From contig JAEZFL010000133.1 in NCBI GenBank assembly GCA_023417515.1, positions 1 through 62,383 of the forward strand: a stretch of DNA of 62,383 nucleotides, given 5' to 3'. This document shows, in pieces, positions 44,192-51,717 of the stretch. Positions within the stretch are counted from its first letter, which is position 1, and each line of letters starts with the position of its first letter. The translations under genes were made by a program, and so were the position numbers. The notes beneath the pieces are model-generated. The model was not told where the DNA came from. It saw nothing but the letters and a program-made list of their open reading frames with translations, and searched no databases. Source of the DNA: Pseudomonadota bacterium. GTDB taxonomy: Bacteria > Pseudomonadota > Alphaproteobacteria > Sphingomonadales > Sphingomonadaceae.

Positions 44192-46039
44192 GTGAAGCAC
44201 GGCCTCCCCCTCGTCGCCCTCCTGCTCGCCACCGCCTGCACCGCAACGACGAGCACGCCGCCCGTCGCCGTCGCGCCCGCGCCAGCCGCGCCCGCCGTCG
44301 TCGTCGACACCGCCGCGGAGGATGCGCGGCTCACCGCCTTCCTCGACGCCGCCTTCGACGCGCAGGTCGCCCTGAGCCCGCAGGCGCAGACCTCGCTCGG
44401 CCTCAAGACCAATTACGACCGGCTCGACGACAATAGCGATGCGGCCCGCCAGCGTTCGCTGGCGCTCGCCCAGGAGCAGCTTCGCCAGATGCGCGCCCGG
44501 TTCGACCCCGCCCGGCTCGGCCCGTCGGCGCGGCTCAGCTACCGCCTGTTCGAGGAGGACGTCGAGGATAGCGAGCGCGCATTCCAGTGGCGCTGGCACC
44601 GCTTCCCGGCGACCAACTTCGGCAGCCCGCTGGGCAGCCTTCCGGTCTTCATGATCAACCAGCACCGCGTCGACAGCCTGTCCGACGCCGAGGCCTATAT
44701 CGCCCGCCTTCGCGACGCCGAGCGCACGCTCGGCGAGGTCGCCGCGAACATGCGCCACCAGGCGAGCCTCGGAATCGTTCCGCCCGCCTTCAACTTCGCG
44801 CCGGTCCGCGCCGACGGCCGCCGCATCCTCACCGGCGCGCCATTCGGCGAAGGGCCCGACAGCGCCGTCTTCGCGGACTTCAAGCGCAAGGTGGACCGGC
44901 TGGACATCGCCCAGGCCGAAAAGGACCGGCTGGTCGCCGCCGCGCGCGAGGCGCTGACCGGACCGTTCCGCCGCGGCTATGACAGCGTGTTCGCGGCGCT
45001 CGATGCGATCGAGCCGCAGGCGCGCGGCAACAACGGCGCCTGGAGCCTTCCCGACGGCGCGGCTTATTATGCCGAGCGGCTGCGCGCCCAGACCACGACC
45101 GACCTCTCCGCCGACCAGATCCACCGCATCGGCCTCGACAATGTCGCTCGGATCCACACCGAGATGCGCGCGATCCAGAGCCAGGTCGGCTTCCAGGGCA
45201 CGCTCCAGCAATTCTTCGAGCACATCCGCACGAGCCCCGAGTTCAAATATCCCAACACCGACGAAGGCCGGCAGCAATATCTCGCCGACGCCCGCGCCTT
45301 CATCGCCCAGGTGATGGAAGCCGCGCCGCGCTATTTCCGCCGGCTTCCGCAGGCGCCGCTCGAGGTCCGCGCGGTCGAGCCGTTCCGCCAGGCGACGGCC
45401 GCGGTCGCTTTCTACAACCAACCCGCGCCGGACGGCTCGCGGCCGGGCATCTACTACGTCAACCTCGCCGACATGACCCAGGTGCTTCGCCCGCAGGTCG
45501 AGGCGATCTCCTATCATGAGGGCGCGCCGGGCCATCACTTCCAGATCGCGCTCGCGCAGGAGCTGCCCGATCTGCCGAAGTTCCGCCGCTTCGGCGGCAA
45601 CGGCGCCTATAATGAAGGCTGGGGCCTTTACGCCGAGCGGCTCGGCAAGGAGATGGGCTTCTATCGCGAGCCGATCAGCGACTTCGGCCGCCTGTCCACC
45701 GAGCTGTGGCGCGCCATCCGCCTCGTCGTCGACACCGGAATCCACTCGCAACGCTGGAGCCGCGAGCAGGCGATCGACTATTTCATGGAGAACGGCCTCC
45801 TCTCGCGCCTCGACGCGACCAAGGAGGTCGAGCGCTATTTCAACATTCCCGGCCAGGCGACGAGCTACATGATCGGGCAATTGAAATTCTTCGAGCTTCG
45901 CGACCGCGCCCGGAGGGAGCTCGGCGACCGCTTCGACATCCGCGACTTCCACGCCGCGGTGCTGGAGAACGGCTCGGTCCCCCTCGACGTGCTCGAGGAG
46001 CTGGTCGACGCCTATATCGCCGAACGCCGCGCGCGGTAG
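44192..46039 (+). CDS. DUF885-family lipoprotein, putative zinc metallopeptidase
   Basis: A 615-residue exported protein. GTG 44192 (GGAG 9 bp upstream) begins a lipoprotein-type signal peptide ending LLATAC; a TTG 15 bp upstream is the alternative start. DUF885 proteins are large alpha-helical putative metallopeptidases: the conserved zinc motif HEGAPGHH lies at about 441-448, with NEGWGLYAERLG about 30 residues later and VDTGIHSQRWSREQAIDYF further on. It is probably anchored in the envelope and cleaves peptides. It stands alone, followed by a palindromic repeat. Confidence 0.9.
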   Translation: MKHGLPLVALLLATACTATTSTPPVAVAPAPAAPAVVVDTAAEDARLTAFLDAAFDAQVALSPQAQTSLGLKTNYDRLDDNSDAARQRSLALAQEQLRQMRARFDPARLGPSARLSYRLFEEDVEDSERAFQWRWHRFPATNFGSPLGSLPVFMINQHRVDSLSDAEAYIARLRDAERTLGEVAANMRHQASLGIVPPAFNFAPVRADGRRILTGAPFGEGPDSAVFADFKRKVDRLDIAQAEKDRLVAAAREALTGPFRRGYDSVFAALDAIEPQARGNNGAWSLPDGAAYYAERLRAQTTTDLSADQIHRIGLDNVARIHTEMRAIQSQVGFQGTLQQFFEHIRTSPEFKYPNTDEGRQQYLADARAFIAQVMEAAPRYFRRLPQAPLEVRAVEPFRQATAAVAFYNQPAPDGSRPGIYYVNLADMTQVLRPQVEAISYHEGAPGHHFQIALAQELPDLPKFRRFGGNGAYNEGWGLYAERLGKEMGFYREPISDFGRLSTELWRAIRLVVDTGIHSQRWSREQAIDYFMENGLLSRLDATKEVERYFNIPGQATSYMIGQLKFFELRDRARRELGDRFDIRDFHAAVLENGSVPLDVLEELVDAYIAERRAR

Positions 46040-46056
46040 GGTACGTCCACCGGATC

Positions 46057-46160
46057 CGCTCGCTTCGAGCGCAGTCGAGAAGCCCTGTTCGAGCGAAGTC
46101 GAGAACAAGCCCGCCTCGGCTACGCTCGGCTACGCGTCTCGACTTCGCTCGACGTGAGCG
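46057..46160. repeat. TCGAC-type palindromic repeat, family E, copy 2
   Basis: Contains CGCTTCGAGCGCAGTCGAGA, TCGAGCGAAGTCGAGAAC, CTCGGCTACGCTCGG direct repeats and the closing GTCTCGACTTCGCTCGACG. It lies between the DUF885 and DUF3297 genes, both on the plus strand. Related to 8368-8477 and 59474-59578. Confidence 0.8.
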
Positions 46161-46210
46161 GTCTCCCATCACCCGCTTGCCCGCGCCAGCGGAGGCGCTA
46201 GAGGGAGCCC

Positions 46211-46501
46211 ATGGCCGACACTCCTCCCGATCGTCTTTCGAACAATCCGCGCAGCCCCCATTTCGACATGGAGGCGCTCCAGCGCGGCATCGGCGTGCGC
46301 TTCAAGGGGCGCGAGCGCCACGACGTCGAGGAATATTCGATCAGCGAGGGCTGGATCCGGGTCCAGGCCGGCAAGGCGGTCGACCGCCACGGCGTTCCGG
46401 TGACGGTGAAGCTGTCCGGCCCCGTCGAGGTCTGGTTCGCCGACTCGGCGCCCGAGGGCAGCGAAAGCGGCGACGGCGAGGCCGAAGCCCACCCGTCCTG
46501 A
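46211..46501 (+). CDS. DUF3297 family protein
   Basis: A 96-residue soluble protein matching DUF3297 in size and sequence style: DRLSNNPRSPHFD, GIGVRFKGRERHDVEEYSISEGWIRVQAGKAVDRHGVPVTVKLSGPVEVWF, and an acidic tail. Function unknown; common in proteobacteria. ATG start at 46211. It is followed by a bidirectional terminator shared with the convergent lipoprotein gene. Confidence 0.93.
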   Translation: MADTPPDRLSNNPRSPHFDMEALQRGIGVRFKGRERHDVEEYSISEGWIRVQAGKAVDRHGVPVTVKLSGPVEVWFADSAPEGSESGDGEAEAHPS

Positions 46502-46527
46502 GTTCCAGCGCGACATAGCTGGAAAAG

Positions 46528-46558
46528 AAAAGGCCTCTCCCGCCGGGAAGAGGCCTTT
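46528..46558. terminator. Bidirectional intrinsic terminator
   Basis: A 10-bp stem, AAAGGCCTCT (46529-46538) with AGAGGCCTTT (46549-46558), and a 10-nt loop. A-rich sequence precedes it and T-rich sequence follows, so it should terminate both the DUF3297 transcript and the convergent lipoprotein transcript. Confidence 0.92.
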
Positions 46559-46581
46559 CCTTTAGCCGCTCTACGACCTGG

Positions 46582-47064
46582 TCAGTCGGAGACCTCGACC
46601 TCGGCGACGCGGCAAAGGTTGACGTTGCGCTGCTCGCGCGACGTGCCGTCGGCCAGGTTCACCTTGATGTCCCAGTTGCACTCGTCCTCGGAGCCATCGA
46701 AGTTGATCCGCAGGGTCTGGCGGTTCGGAAGCACGTTGCTGCCGAGCACGTCCTCTTCCCAATTGTTCGAGGTGATCGGCGACACGTAGACGTGCGTGAT
46801 CGTCTGGCCGGTATTGTTGCGCATCACGAAATTCTGGTTGGTCGAATCGCGCGAGGAGGTGCGCTCCTCCGAACCGCGGTCGCGGCTTCTGTCCTCGCGG
46901 GTTCCCTCGTCGCGGTCGCGCTCGGAATTGCCCCGATCGCGGCTGTCGCGACTTTCCTCGCTCCGGTCGCGGCGGTCCGACCGCTCGTCGCCCTGGGCGC
47001 CCCCGCAGGCTGCCAGCACCAGCGCCGACGCCAGCACCGCGCCGAACCTGACATGCTTCTTCAT
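46582..47064 (-). CDS. Lipoprotein with Arg/Ser/Asp/Glu-rich linker
   Basis: A 160-residue lipoprotein. The signal peptide ends in the lipobox LVLAAC (Cys near 20). Residues about 25-75 are a low-complexity charged tract of alternating Arg with Asp, Ser or Glu (RSDRRDRSEESRDSRDRG and similar). A compact beta-rich domain follows (about 78-160): NFVMRNNTGQTITHVYVSP, NNWEEDVLGSNVLP, FDGSEDECNWDIKVNLADG and VNLCRVAEVEV, with two cysteines that may form a disulfide. Domain function unknown. ATG start at 47064. Bidirectional terminator downstream. Confidence 0.85.
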   Translation of the reverse strand: MKKHVRFGAVLASALVLAACGGAQGDERSDRRDRSEESRDSRDRGNSERDRDEGTREDRSRDRGSEERTSSRDSTNQNFVMRNNTGQTITHVYVSPITSNNWEEDVLGSNVLPNRQTLRINFDGSEDECNWDIKVNLADGTSREQRNVNLCRVAEVEVSD

Positions 47065-47176
47065 CTAGAATTCCCCCCTGACTTGATGTGGAAAGGGCAG
47101 CTTAGGAAGGAAATCGGCAGGAGTGAGGCAGGCGTCGACCGAAACGACATTGCAGCCGACGGAAATGACCGCCCTC

Positions 47177-47869
47177 TCAGTCTCTTCGCTTCAGCGCCTG
47201 AAGCCGCATGACGATCTCCGCCGCTCGTTCGGCCGCCTCGATCGCCTGGTCGATCGCCGCTCGAAGCTGCCTCGCCGGCTTGTCCTTCACGCCGTCGAGG
47301 AGAGGCCGCGCTCCTGCCAGGCAGTTCGCGATCTCGCTGAGCGGCTGGTTCAGCTCATGAGCGAGCGCCTCGGCCATGGTCGCGGTGGCGTTGGCGCGTG
47401 AGGCCTGAATCAACTCGCGCTGCATCCGCCGGAACTCGGCTTCCGCTTCCTTCTCCTCGGTGACGTCGAAATTGAGACCCACGGAACGCACCGGCGTGCC
47501 GTTGTCGTCGAACAGGGTGCGGCCCACCCCCCTGATCCAGCGGATGCCGCCGTCGGGCTTCAGGATCCGATATTCGGTGACGAGCTCGATGCCCGCCTCG
47601 CGGGCTTGCACGCCTTCCGCGAGCACCCGTTCTGCGTCACCCGGGAAGATGTGCTGCGCCCATTCCTCCTGCGTAAGCAGAGGCGACCGGTCCGGCGGAT
47701 GGCCGAGCATCTCGAGGCTTCGCGGGCAGTAGCGCACTCGGCGCTCCTGCAGGTCGAGGTCCCAGGTTCCCGCCTTTGCCGCCCGCCGAGCGAGCGCCAG
47801 CACCTCGCCATTTTCGCGCGCGTCGATTTCGGCGGCGCGCTGCTCTGCTTCGGCGGAGGCCGGCTTCAT
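47177..47869 (-). CDS. PAS-DHp (HisKA-like) protein lacking an ATPase domain
   Basis: About 230 residues from ATG 47869; GTG 47920 would add 17 residues. A PAS fold (about 25-135) carries WDLDLQERRVRYCPRSLEMLG and EYRILKPDGGIRWIRGVGR, then a PAC-like VGLNFDVTEEKEAEAEF. A phosphoacceptor-type dimerisation helix pair follows with AEALAHELNQPLSEIANCL, including the H-box His. The protein stops at AAEIVMRLQALKRRD, exactly where a HATPase_c domain would normally begin, and only 112 bp separate it from the next gene. No frameshifted ATPase remnant is visible. It is divergent from an HD-GYP gene. Confidence 0.82.
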   Translation of the reverse strand: MKPASAEAEQRAAEIDARENGEVLALARRAAKAGTWDLDLQERRVRYCPRSLEMLGHPPDRSPLLTQEEWAQHIFPGDAERVLAEGVQAREAGIELVTEYRILKPDGGIRWIRGVGRTLFDDNGTPVRSVGLNFDVTEEKEAEAEFRRMQRELIQASRANATATMAEALAHELNQPLSEIANCLAGARPLLDGVKDKPARQLRAAIDQAIEAAERAAEIVMRLQALKRRD

Positions 47870-48115
47870 GACTTTGCGTTTCCAGGAGCGTGGCAGTGGG
47901 GGAGCGCTCGGCTCATGCACATTTTCCTACTTTGGACAAGTTTACCGTGGGTTGACGGCGGAGCCGCGGCTTCGGCTCGGAGCGAAGCAGGAAATGGACC
48001 GGATTCGTCGAAGAGGTCGCAACCGGCTCAGTTGCGATAACTTTTGTTAGTAATCCCGCTGTATTGCGGGAGTCATGGGGCAGGATTTTCGCAGCGCGTT
48101 CAGGAAGATGGGGCT

Positions 48116-49375
48116 GTGAGTGCGATGCTTCACCACCCGCTTGCGGCCGCTTCCACGACTGCCGGCGATGGCGCCGAAGCGCGCGAGAGGATCGTCTGGA
48201 TTTCGATGGACGAGATCGCCATCGGCATGTTCGTCCACCCGCTGTCGAGCACCAGCTTCCTGATCGGCCGCAAGGACGAGATCCGCACTCTGCAAGAGAC
48301 CGGCGCCAAGGGCGTGTTCGTCGATCTCGCCAAATCCTCGCCCGCCTCGCTGCCGGAATGGGCGCGCGGCATGGCGGGCATCAAGCGGGACGGCACCGCC
48401 AGGCCGGGCGACCCGGCGGTCAAGGTCAACCGCCGCGCCGCCGCCTTCGACCGCGCCCGCCAGGTCCTCCGCCGCTCGCGCGTGCCGATGGAACGGCTGC
48501 TTCGCCAGGCTCGCCTCGGCAAGACGCTCGAGAAAAAGGAAGTCGTCGACCTCGTCGAGGACATTGCGGCCTCGGTCGAGCAATGCGCTTCGGCGATCAT
48601 CAGCCTGTCGCGGATCAAGACGGTCGACTCGTTCACGTATCTCCATTCGCTCGCCGTGTGCGCGCTGATGGTCAATTTCGCGCGCAACGCCGGATTCAGC
48701 CGCGCCGACGTTCAGGAGCTCGGGATGGCCGGGCTCCTCCACGACGTCGGCAAGACCGTGGTCGGCTCCGCCATCCTCAACAAGCCGGGCGCGCTGACTC
48801 CGGCCGAGATGGCGACGATGCGCACCCATTCCGAAGCCGGGCACGAAATATTGAGCCGCGGCGGCCAGTTTCCAGCGACCGTCCTCGACGTCGCCCTCCA
48901 CCACCATGAGAAGATCGACGGCACCGGCTATCCGCACAAGCTCGCCGGCGACTCGATCAGCGTGCCGGCGAAGATGGCGGCGATCGCCGACGTCTATGAT
49001 GCGGTGACCTCCAACCGTCCCTATAAGGAAGCATGGCTGCCCGGCGAGAGCCTGGCCGACATGTTCACCTGGAAGGGCCATTTCGACACCGGCCTGCTGC
49101 AGACGTTCATCCGCAGCGTCGGCATCTACCCGGTCGGAAGCCTGGTGCGGCTCGCCTCCGACCGGCTCGCGCTGGTGCTCGAGCAAGACGATGGCGACCT
49201 CACCCGGCCGCTCGTCCGGATCTTCTACTCGATCCCGCAGCGCTCGCCGGTCAGCATCACCGACCTGCCGCTCGCCCGCCAGGAGAGCGACTCCATCCTG
49301 TCGCGCGAGGACCCGCGCAAATGGGGGTTCGACGACTGGGATCGCCGATGGCCGGAGATGATCCGGCTCGACTGA
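48116..49375 (+). CDS. HD-GYP cyclic-di-GMP phosphodiesterase
   Basis: A 419-residue cytosolic protein. An N-terminal DUF3391-like region (about 20-110: RIVWISMDEIAIGMFVHPLSST) precedes the HD-GYP domain (about 165-345). The catalytic HD is in GLLHDVGK (about 206-213) and the GYP-type motif HHHEKIDGTGYP is at about 263-274, with the usual downstream IADVYDAVTSNRPYK. It should hydrolyse c-di-GMP to GMP. GTG 48116 is preferred: AGGAAG lies about 8 bp upstream; the open frame to 48044 has no such signal. Divergent from the PAS-DHp gene. Confidence 0.93.
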   Translation: MSAMLHHPLAAASTTAGDGAEARERIVWISMDEIAIGMFVHPLSSTSFLIGRKDEIRTLQETGAKGVFVDLAKSSPASLPEWARGMAGIKRDGTARPGDPAVKVNRRAAAFDRARQVLRRSRVPMERLLRQARLGKTLEKKEVVDLVEDIAASVEQCASAIISLSRIKTVDSFTYLHSLAVCALMVNFARNAGFSRADVQELGMAGLLHDVGKTVVGSAILNKPGALTPAEMATMRTHSEAGHEILSRGGQFPATVLDVALHHHEKIDGTGYPHKLAGDSISVPAKMAAIADVYDAVTSNRPYKEAWLPGESLADMFTWKGHFDTGLLQTFIRSVGIYPVGSLVRLASDRLALVLEQDDGDLTRPLVRIFYSIPQRSPVSITDLPLARQESDSILSREDPRKWGFDDWDRRWPEMIRLD

Positions 49376-49432
49376 CGCGCCGGCACATTCCATGGTCGCC
49401 GCCTCTCGCCCATGCGCGACAGGAGGCTCATC

Positions 49433-50443
49433 ATGGCCGGACTGCCTCACACGCCTGCAAACCCCGTCGAAGCTCTGATCGGACTCGCCTCGGGCCTGTG
49501 GGTGTCGCGGAGCCTGTGGGCGGCCGCGCGCCTGGGCATCGCCGACGCGATCGACCCGGAGCCGACGGCGCTCGCGGTCATCGCCGAGCGCACCGGCGCT
49601 CATGAAGGCAATCTGCGTCGCCTGATGAACGCGCTCGTCTCGATCGGCCTGTTCCGCGCCGAGGATGGCGACCGTTACGCGCACAACGACCTGTCGCCCT
49701 TCCTCAGGAAAGACCATCCGATCTCGCAGCGCGCGTTCGTCGAGTCCGTGTTCGGCGGCGAGCATTATGCCGGCTGGGGCGCCATCGAGGACAGCCTGCG
49801 CAGCGGCGCCACCGCCTTCGACAGCCACTTCGGCAAGCCGGTCTTCGACTGGTACGGCGCCCACCCGGCCGAGGCGCAGAAGTTCAGCCGCGCCATGGAA
49901 GGCACCACGCGTCTCATCGAAGCCGCCCTGATGGCGGCCTGGACTCCGCCGCCCTTCACGATCGCGGTCGACGTCGGCGGGAGCCGCGGCACCCTCGTCG
50001 CTAGCCTGCTGCAGCGCAATCCCGATGCGCGCGGAATCCTGTTCGACCTGCCCGACATCGTCGAGAGCGTGGAGCCTGCGAATGGCGACATGCGAATCGA
50101 CCTCGTCGGCGGGAGCTTCTTCGACAGCGTGCCGGAGGGCGACCTCTACCTCCTCAAGATGATCCTCCACGACTGGTCCGACGCGCAGAGCGAGGCGATC
50201 CTCCGCAACATCCGCGCCGCCATCCGCCCCGGCGGCCGGATCGCCATCATCGAGACGGTGCTGCCCGAGAAGGTTGGCCCGAGCACCGGCTATCTCATGG
50301 ACCTCAACATGATGGTGATGACCGGCGGCCGCGAACGCACCGCGGCCGAGTTCGGCGCCTTGCTCGACCGCACCGGCTTCCGCCTGGAAAGCGTCACCCC
50401 CATGCCGATTCCGATGTCGGTCGTGCAGGCGGTCGCAACCTGA
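49433..50443 (+). CDS. SAM-dependent O-methyltransferase (plant COMT / carminomycin type)
   Basis: A 336-residue methyltransferase with an N-terminal winged-helix dimerisation domain (about 10-100) and a C-terminal Rossmann domain. The SAM loop is VDVGGSRGTLVASLL (about 178-192), LFDLPDIVE follows, and the catalytic-base region is LLKMILHDWSD (about 240-250). Start fixed by AGGAGG at 49421-49426, 6 bp before ATG 49433. Relatives methylate hydroxyls of polyketides, carotenoids (hydroxyneurosporene) or phenolics; the substrate is not indicated by neighbours. Confidence 0.9.
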   Translation: MAGLPHTPANPVEALIGLASGLWVSRSLWAAARLGIADAIDPEPTALAVIAERTGAHEGNLRRLMNALVSIGLFRAEDGDRYAHNDLSPFLRKDHPISQRAFVESVFGGEHYAGWGAIEDSLRSGATAFDSHFGKPVFDWYGAHPAEAQKFSRAMEGTTRLIEAALMAAWTPPPFTIAVDVGGSRGTLVASLLQRNPDARGILFDLPDIVESVEPANGDMRIDLVGGSFFDSVPEGDLYLLKMILHDWSDAQSEAILRNIRAAIRPGGRIAIIETVLPEKVGPSTGYLMDLNMMVMTGGRERTAAEFGALLDRTGFRLESVTPMPIPMSVVQAVAT

Positions 50444-50446
50444 CGC

Positions 50447-50563
50447 TCAGGCGATCCAGAAGCGGATGAGATAGGCGACGCCGCCGACGGCCAGCACGCC
50501 GGCCACCCACAGGGCGACGAACCAGGCGAGCCGCTTCCACCACGGCCCCGGCGCCTCAGCCAT
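50447..50563 (-). CDS. CydX-like small subunit of bd oxidase (DUF2474-type)
   Basis: A 38-residue single-pass membrane protein starting MAEAPGPWWKRLAWF and containing one hydrophobic helix (about 12-34). Size, the WWKRLAWF entry and position immediately after cydB match DUF2474/CydX-type subunits that stabilise bd oxidase haems. Its ATG at 50563 overlaps the end of cydB by 8 bp. It is the third gene of the cydAB operon. Confidence 0.85.
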   Translation of the reverse strand: MAEAPGPWWKRLAWFVALWVAGVLAVGGVAYLIRFWIA

Positions 50564-51560
50564 GGGCGTGATAGCCCTCCTCGCCGACCTTGCCTCGGAA
50601 CACCCAATAGGACCAGCCGGTGTAGGCGAGGATGATCGGCACCAGCAGCCCGGCCCCGACCAGCATGAAGACCTGGCTCTGATAGGGCGCCGCGGCATCC
50701 CAGATCGACACCCGTCCCGGGATCACGTCCGGCCAAATCGAGATTCCGAGGCCGATCATCGACAGCAGGAACAGGATCAGTGCGAAGACGAACGGGTGCC
50801 AGTCGGTGTCGCTCCTCAGGCTCCGCCAAAGCAGCAGTGTCGTTCCGAGCACCAGCAGAGGCATCGGGATGGTGACGTAGAGGCCCGGAGCCTCGAACCA
50901 GCGCCGCCAATATTGGAGCTCGAGGAACGGCGTGTAGAGGCTGACCAGCCCGATCGCGACGAACATCGCGGGCAGTGCCAGCCGGGCGAAGCGGCGGGCG
51001 TCGGCATGGATCTCCCCTTGTGTCTTCCAGATCAGCCAGCAGGCGCCGAGCAGGGCATAGCCGATAACGAGGCCGGCGCCGGTGAGCAGGCTGAACGGAG
51101 TGAGCCAGTCCCACCAGCCGCCGCCATAAGCGCGGCCGTCGACGTCGATGCCCTGGAGCAGGGCGCCCAGGGTGATCCCCTGCGCCAGGGTCGCGACCAG
51201 CGAGCCGAAGAAGAAGCTCATGTCCCAGAACGCGCGGTGGCCGGGGTCGCGCCAGCGGAACTCGAACGCGACCCCTCGGAAGATGAGCCCGAGCAGCATC
51301 GCGATGATCGGCGCGTAGAGCGCCGGAAGAACGATCGCATAAGCGAGCGGGAAGGCCGCCATCAGCCCGCCGCCGCCGAGCACCAGCCAGGTCTCGTTGC
51401 CGTCCCACACCGGAGCGACCGCGTTCATCGCCTGGTCGCGCTCCTTGCCGACCCGGAAGAAGGGGAAGAGGATTCCGATGCCGAGGTCGAACCCGTCCAT
51501 CACCACATACATCGCGACCGCGAATGCGATGATGAACGCCCAGATGACGGTGAGGTCCAC
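50556..51560 (-). CDS. cydB: Cytochrome bd-type ubiquinol oxidase subunit II
   Basis: A 334-residue subunit with eight or nine membrane helices. It starts at GTG 51560 (VDLTVIWAFIIAFAVAMYVVMDGFDLGIG), the conserved CydB N-terminus; the open frame to 51683 runs into repeat DNA. VWDGNETWLVLGGGGLMAAFPLAYA and FRWRDPGHRAFWDMSFFFGS are family blocks. It pairs with CydA in quinol oxidation and oxygen reduction. It is separated from cydA by a 157-bp gap containing a family D repeat, unusual inside such an operon. Confidence 0.95.
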   Translation of the reverse strand: MDLTVIWAFIIAFAVAMYVVMDGFDLGIGILFPFFRVGKERDQAMNAVAPVWDGNETWLVLGGGGLMAAFPLAYAIVLPALYAPIIAMLLGLIFRGVAFEFRWRDPGHRAFWDMSFFFGSLVATLAQGITLGALLQGIDVDGRAYGGGWWDWLTPFSLLTGAGLVIGYALLGACWLIWKTQGEIHADARRFARLALPAMFVAIGLVSLYTPFLELQYWRRWFEAPGLYVTIPMPLLVLGTTLLLWRSLRSDTDWHPFVFALILFLLSMIGLGISIWPDVIPGRVSIWDAAAPYQSQVFMLVGAGLLVPIILAYTGWSYWVFRGKVGEEGYHAHG

Positions 51561-51567
51561 CTTCAAT

Positions 51568-51703
51568 CCTCCCTGTCGCCGAAGGCGATGGGGAGGGGGA
51601 CCGTCCTGGACCCGGTCCGGGACGGTGGAGGGGCGTTGCGCCCCTCGCCCCTCCACCACCCTTCGGGTGGTCCCCCTCCCCATGAGCTTCGCTCACGGGG
51701 AGG
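51568..51703. repeat. CCTCCC-type palindromic repeat, family D, between cydA and cydB
   Basis: CCTCCCTGTCGCCGAAGGC, GGACCGGGTCC-like internal palindrome, GGAGGGGC, CCCCTCCACC and AGCTTCGCT-centred ends give several hairpins. It fills nearly all of the cydA-cydB intergenic region on the minus strand. Related to 7110-7376 and 37410-37547. Confidence 0.85.
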
Positions 51704-51717
51704 ACGAAGCGGCCCCC

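Noticed and set aside
51561..51683. An N-terminal extension of CydB by 41 residues
   Set aside because: It is translated from a family D repeat; the conserved CydB N-terminus starts at GTG 51560.
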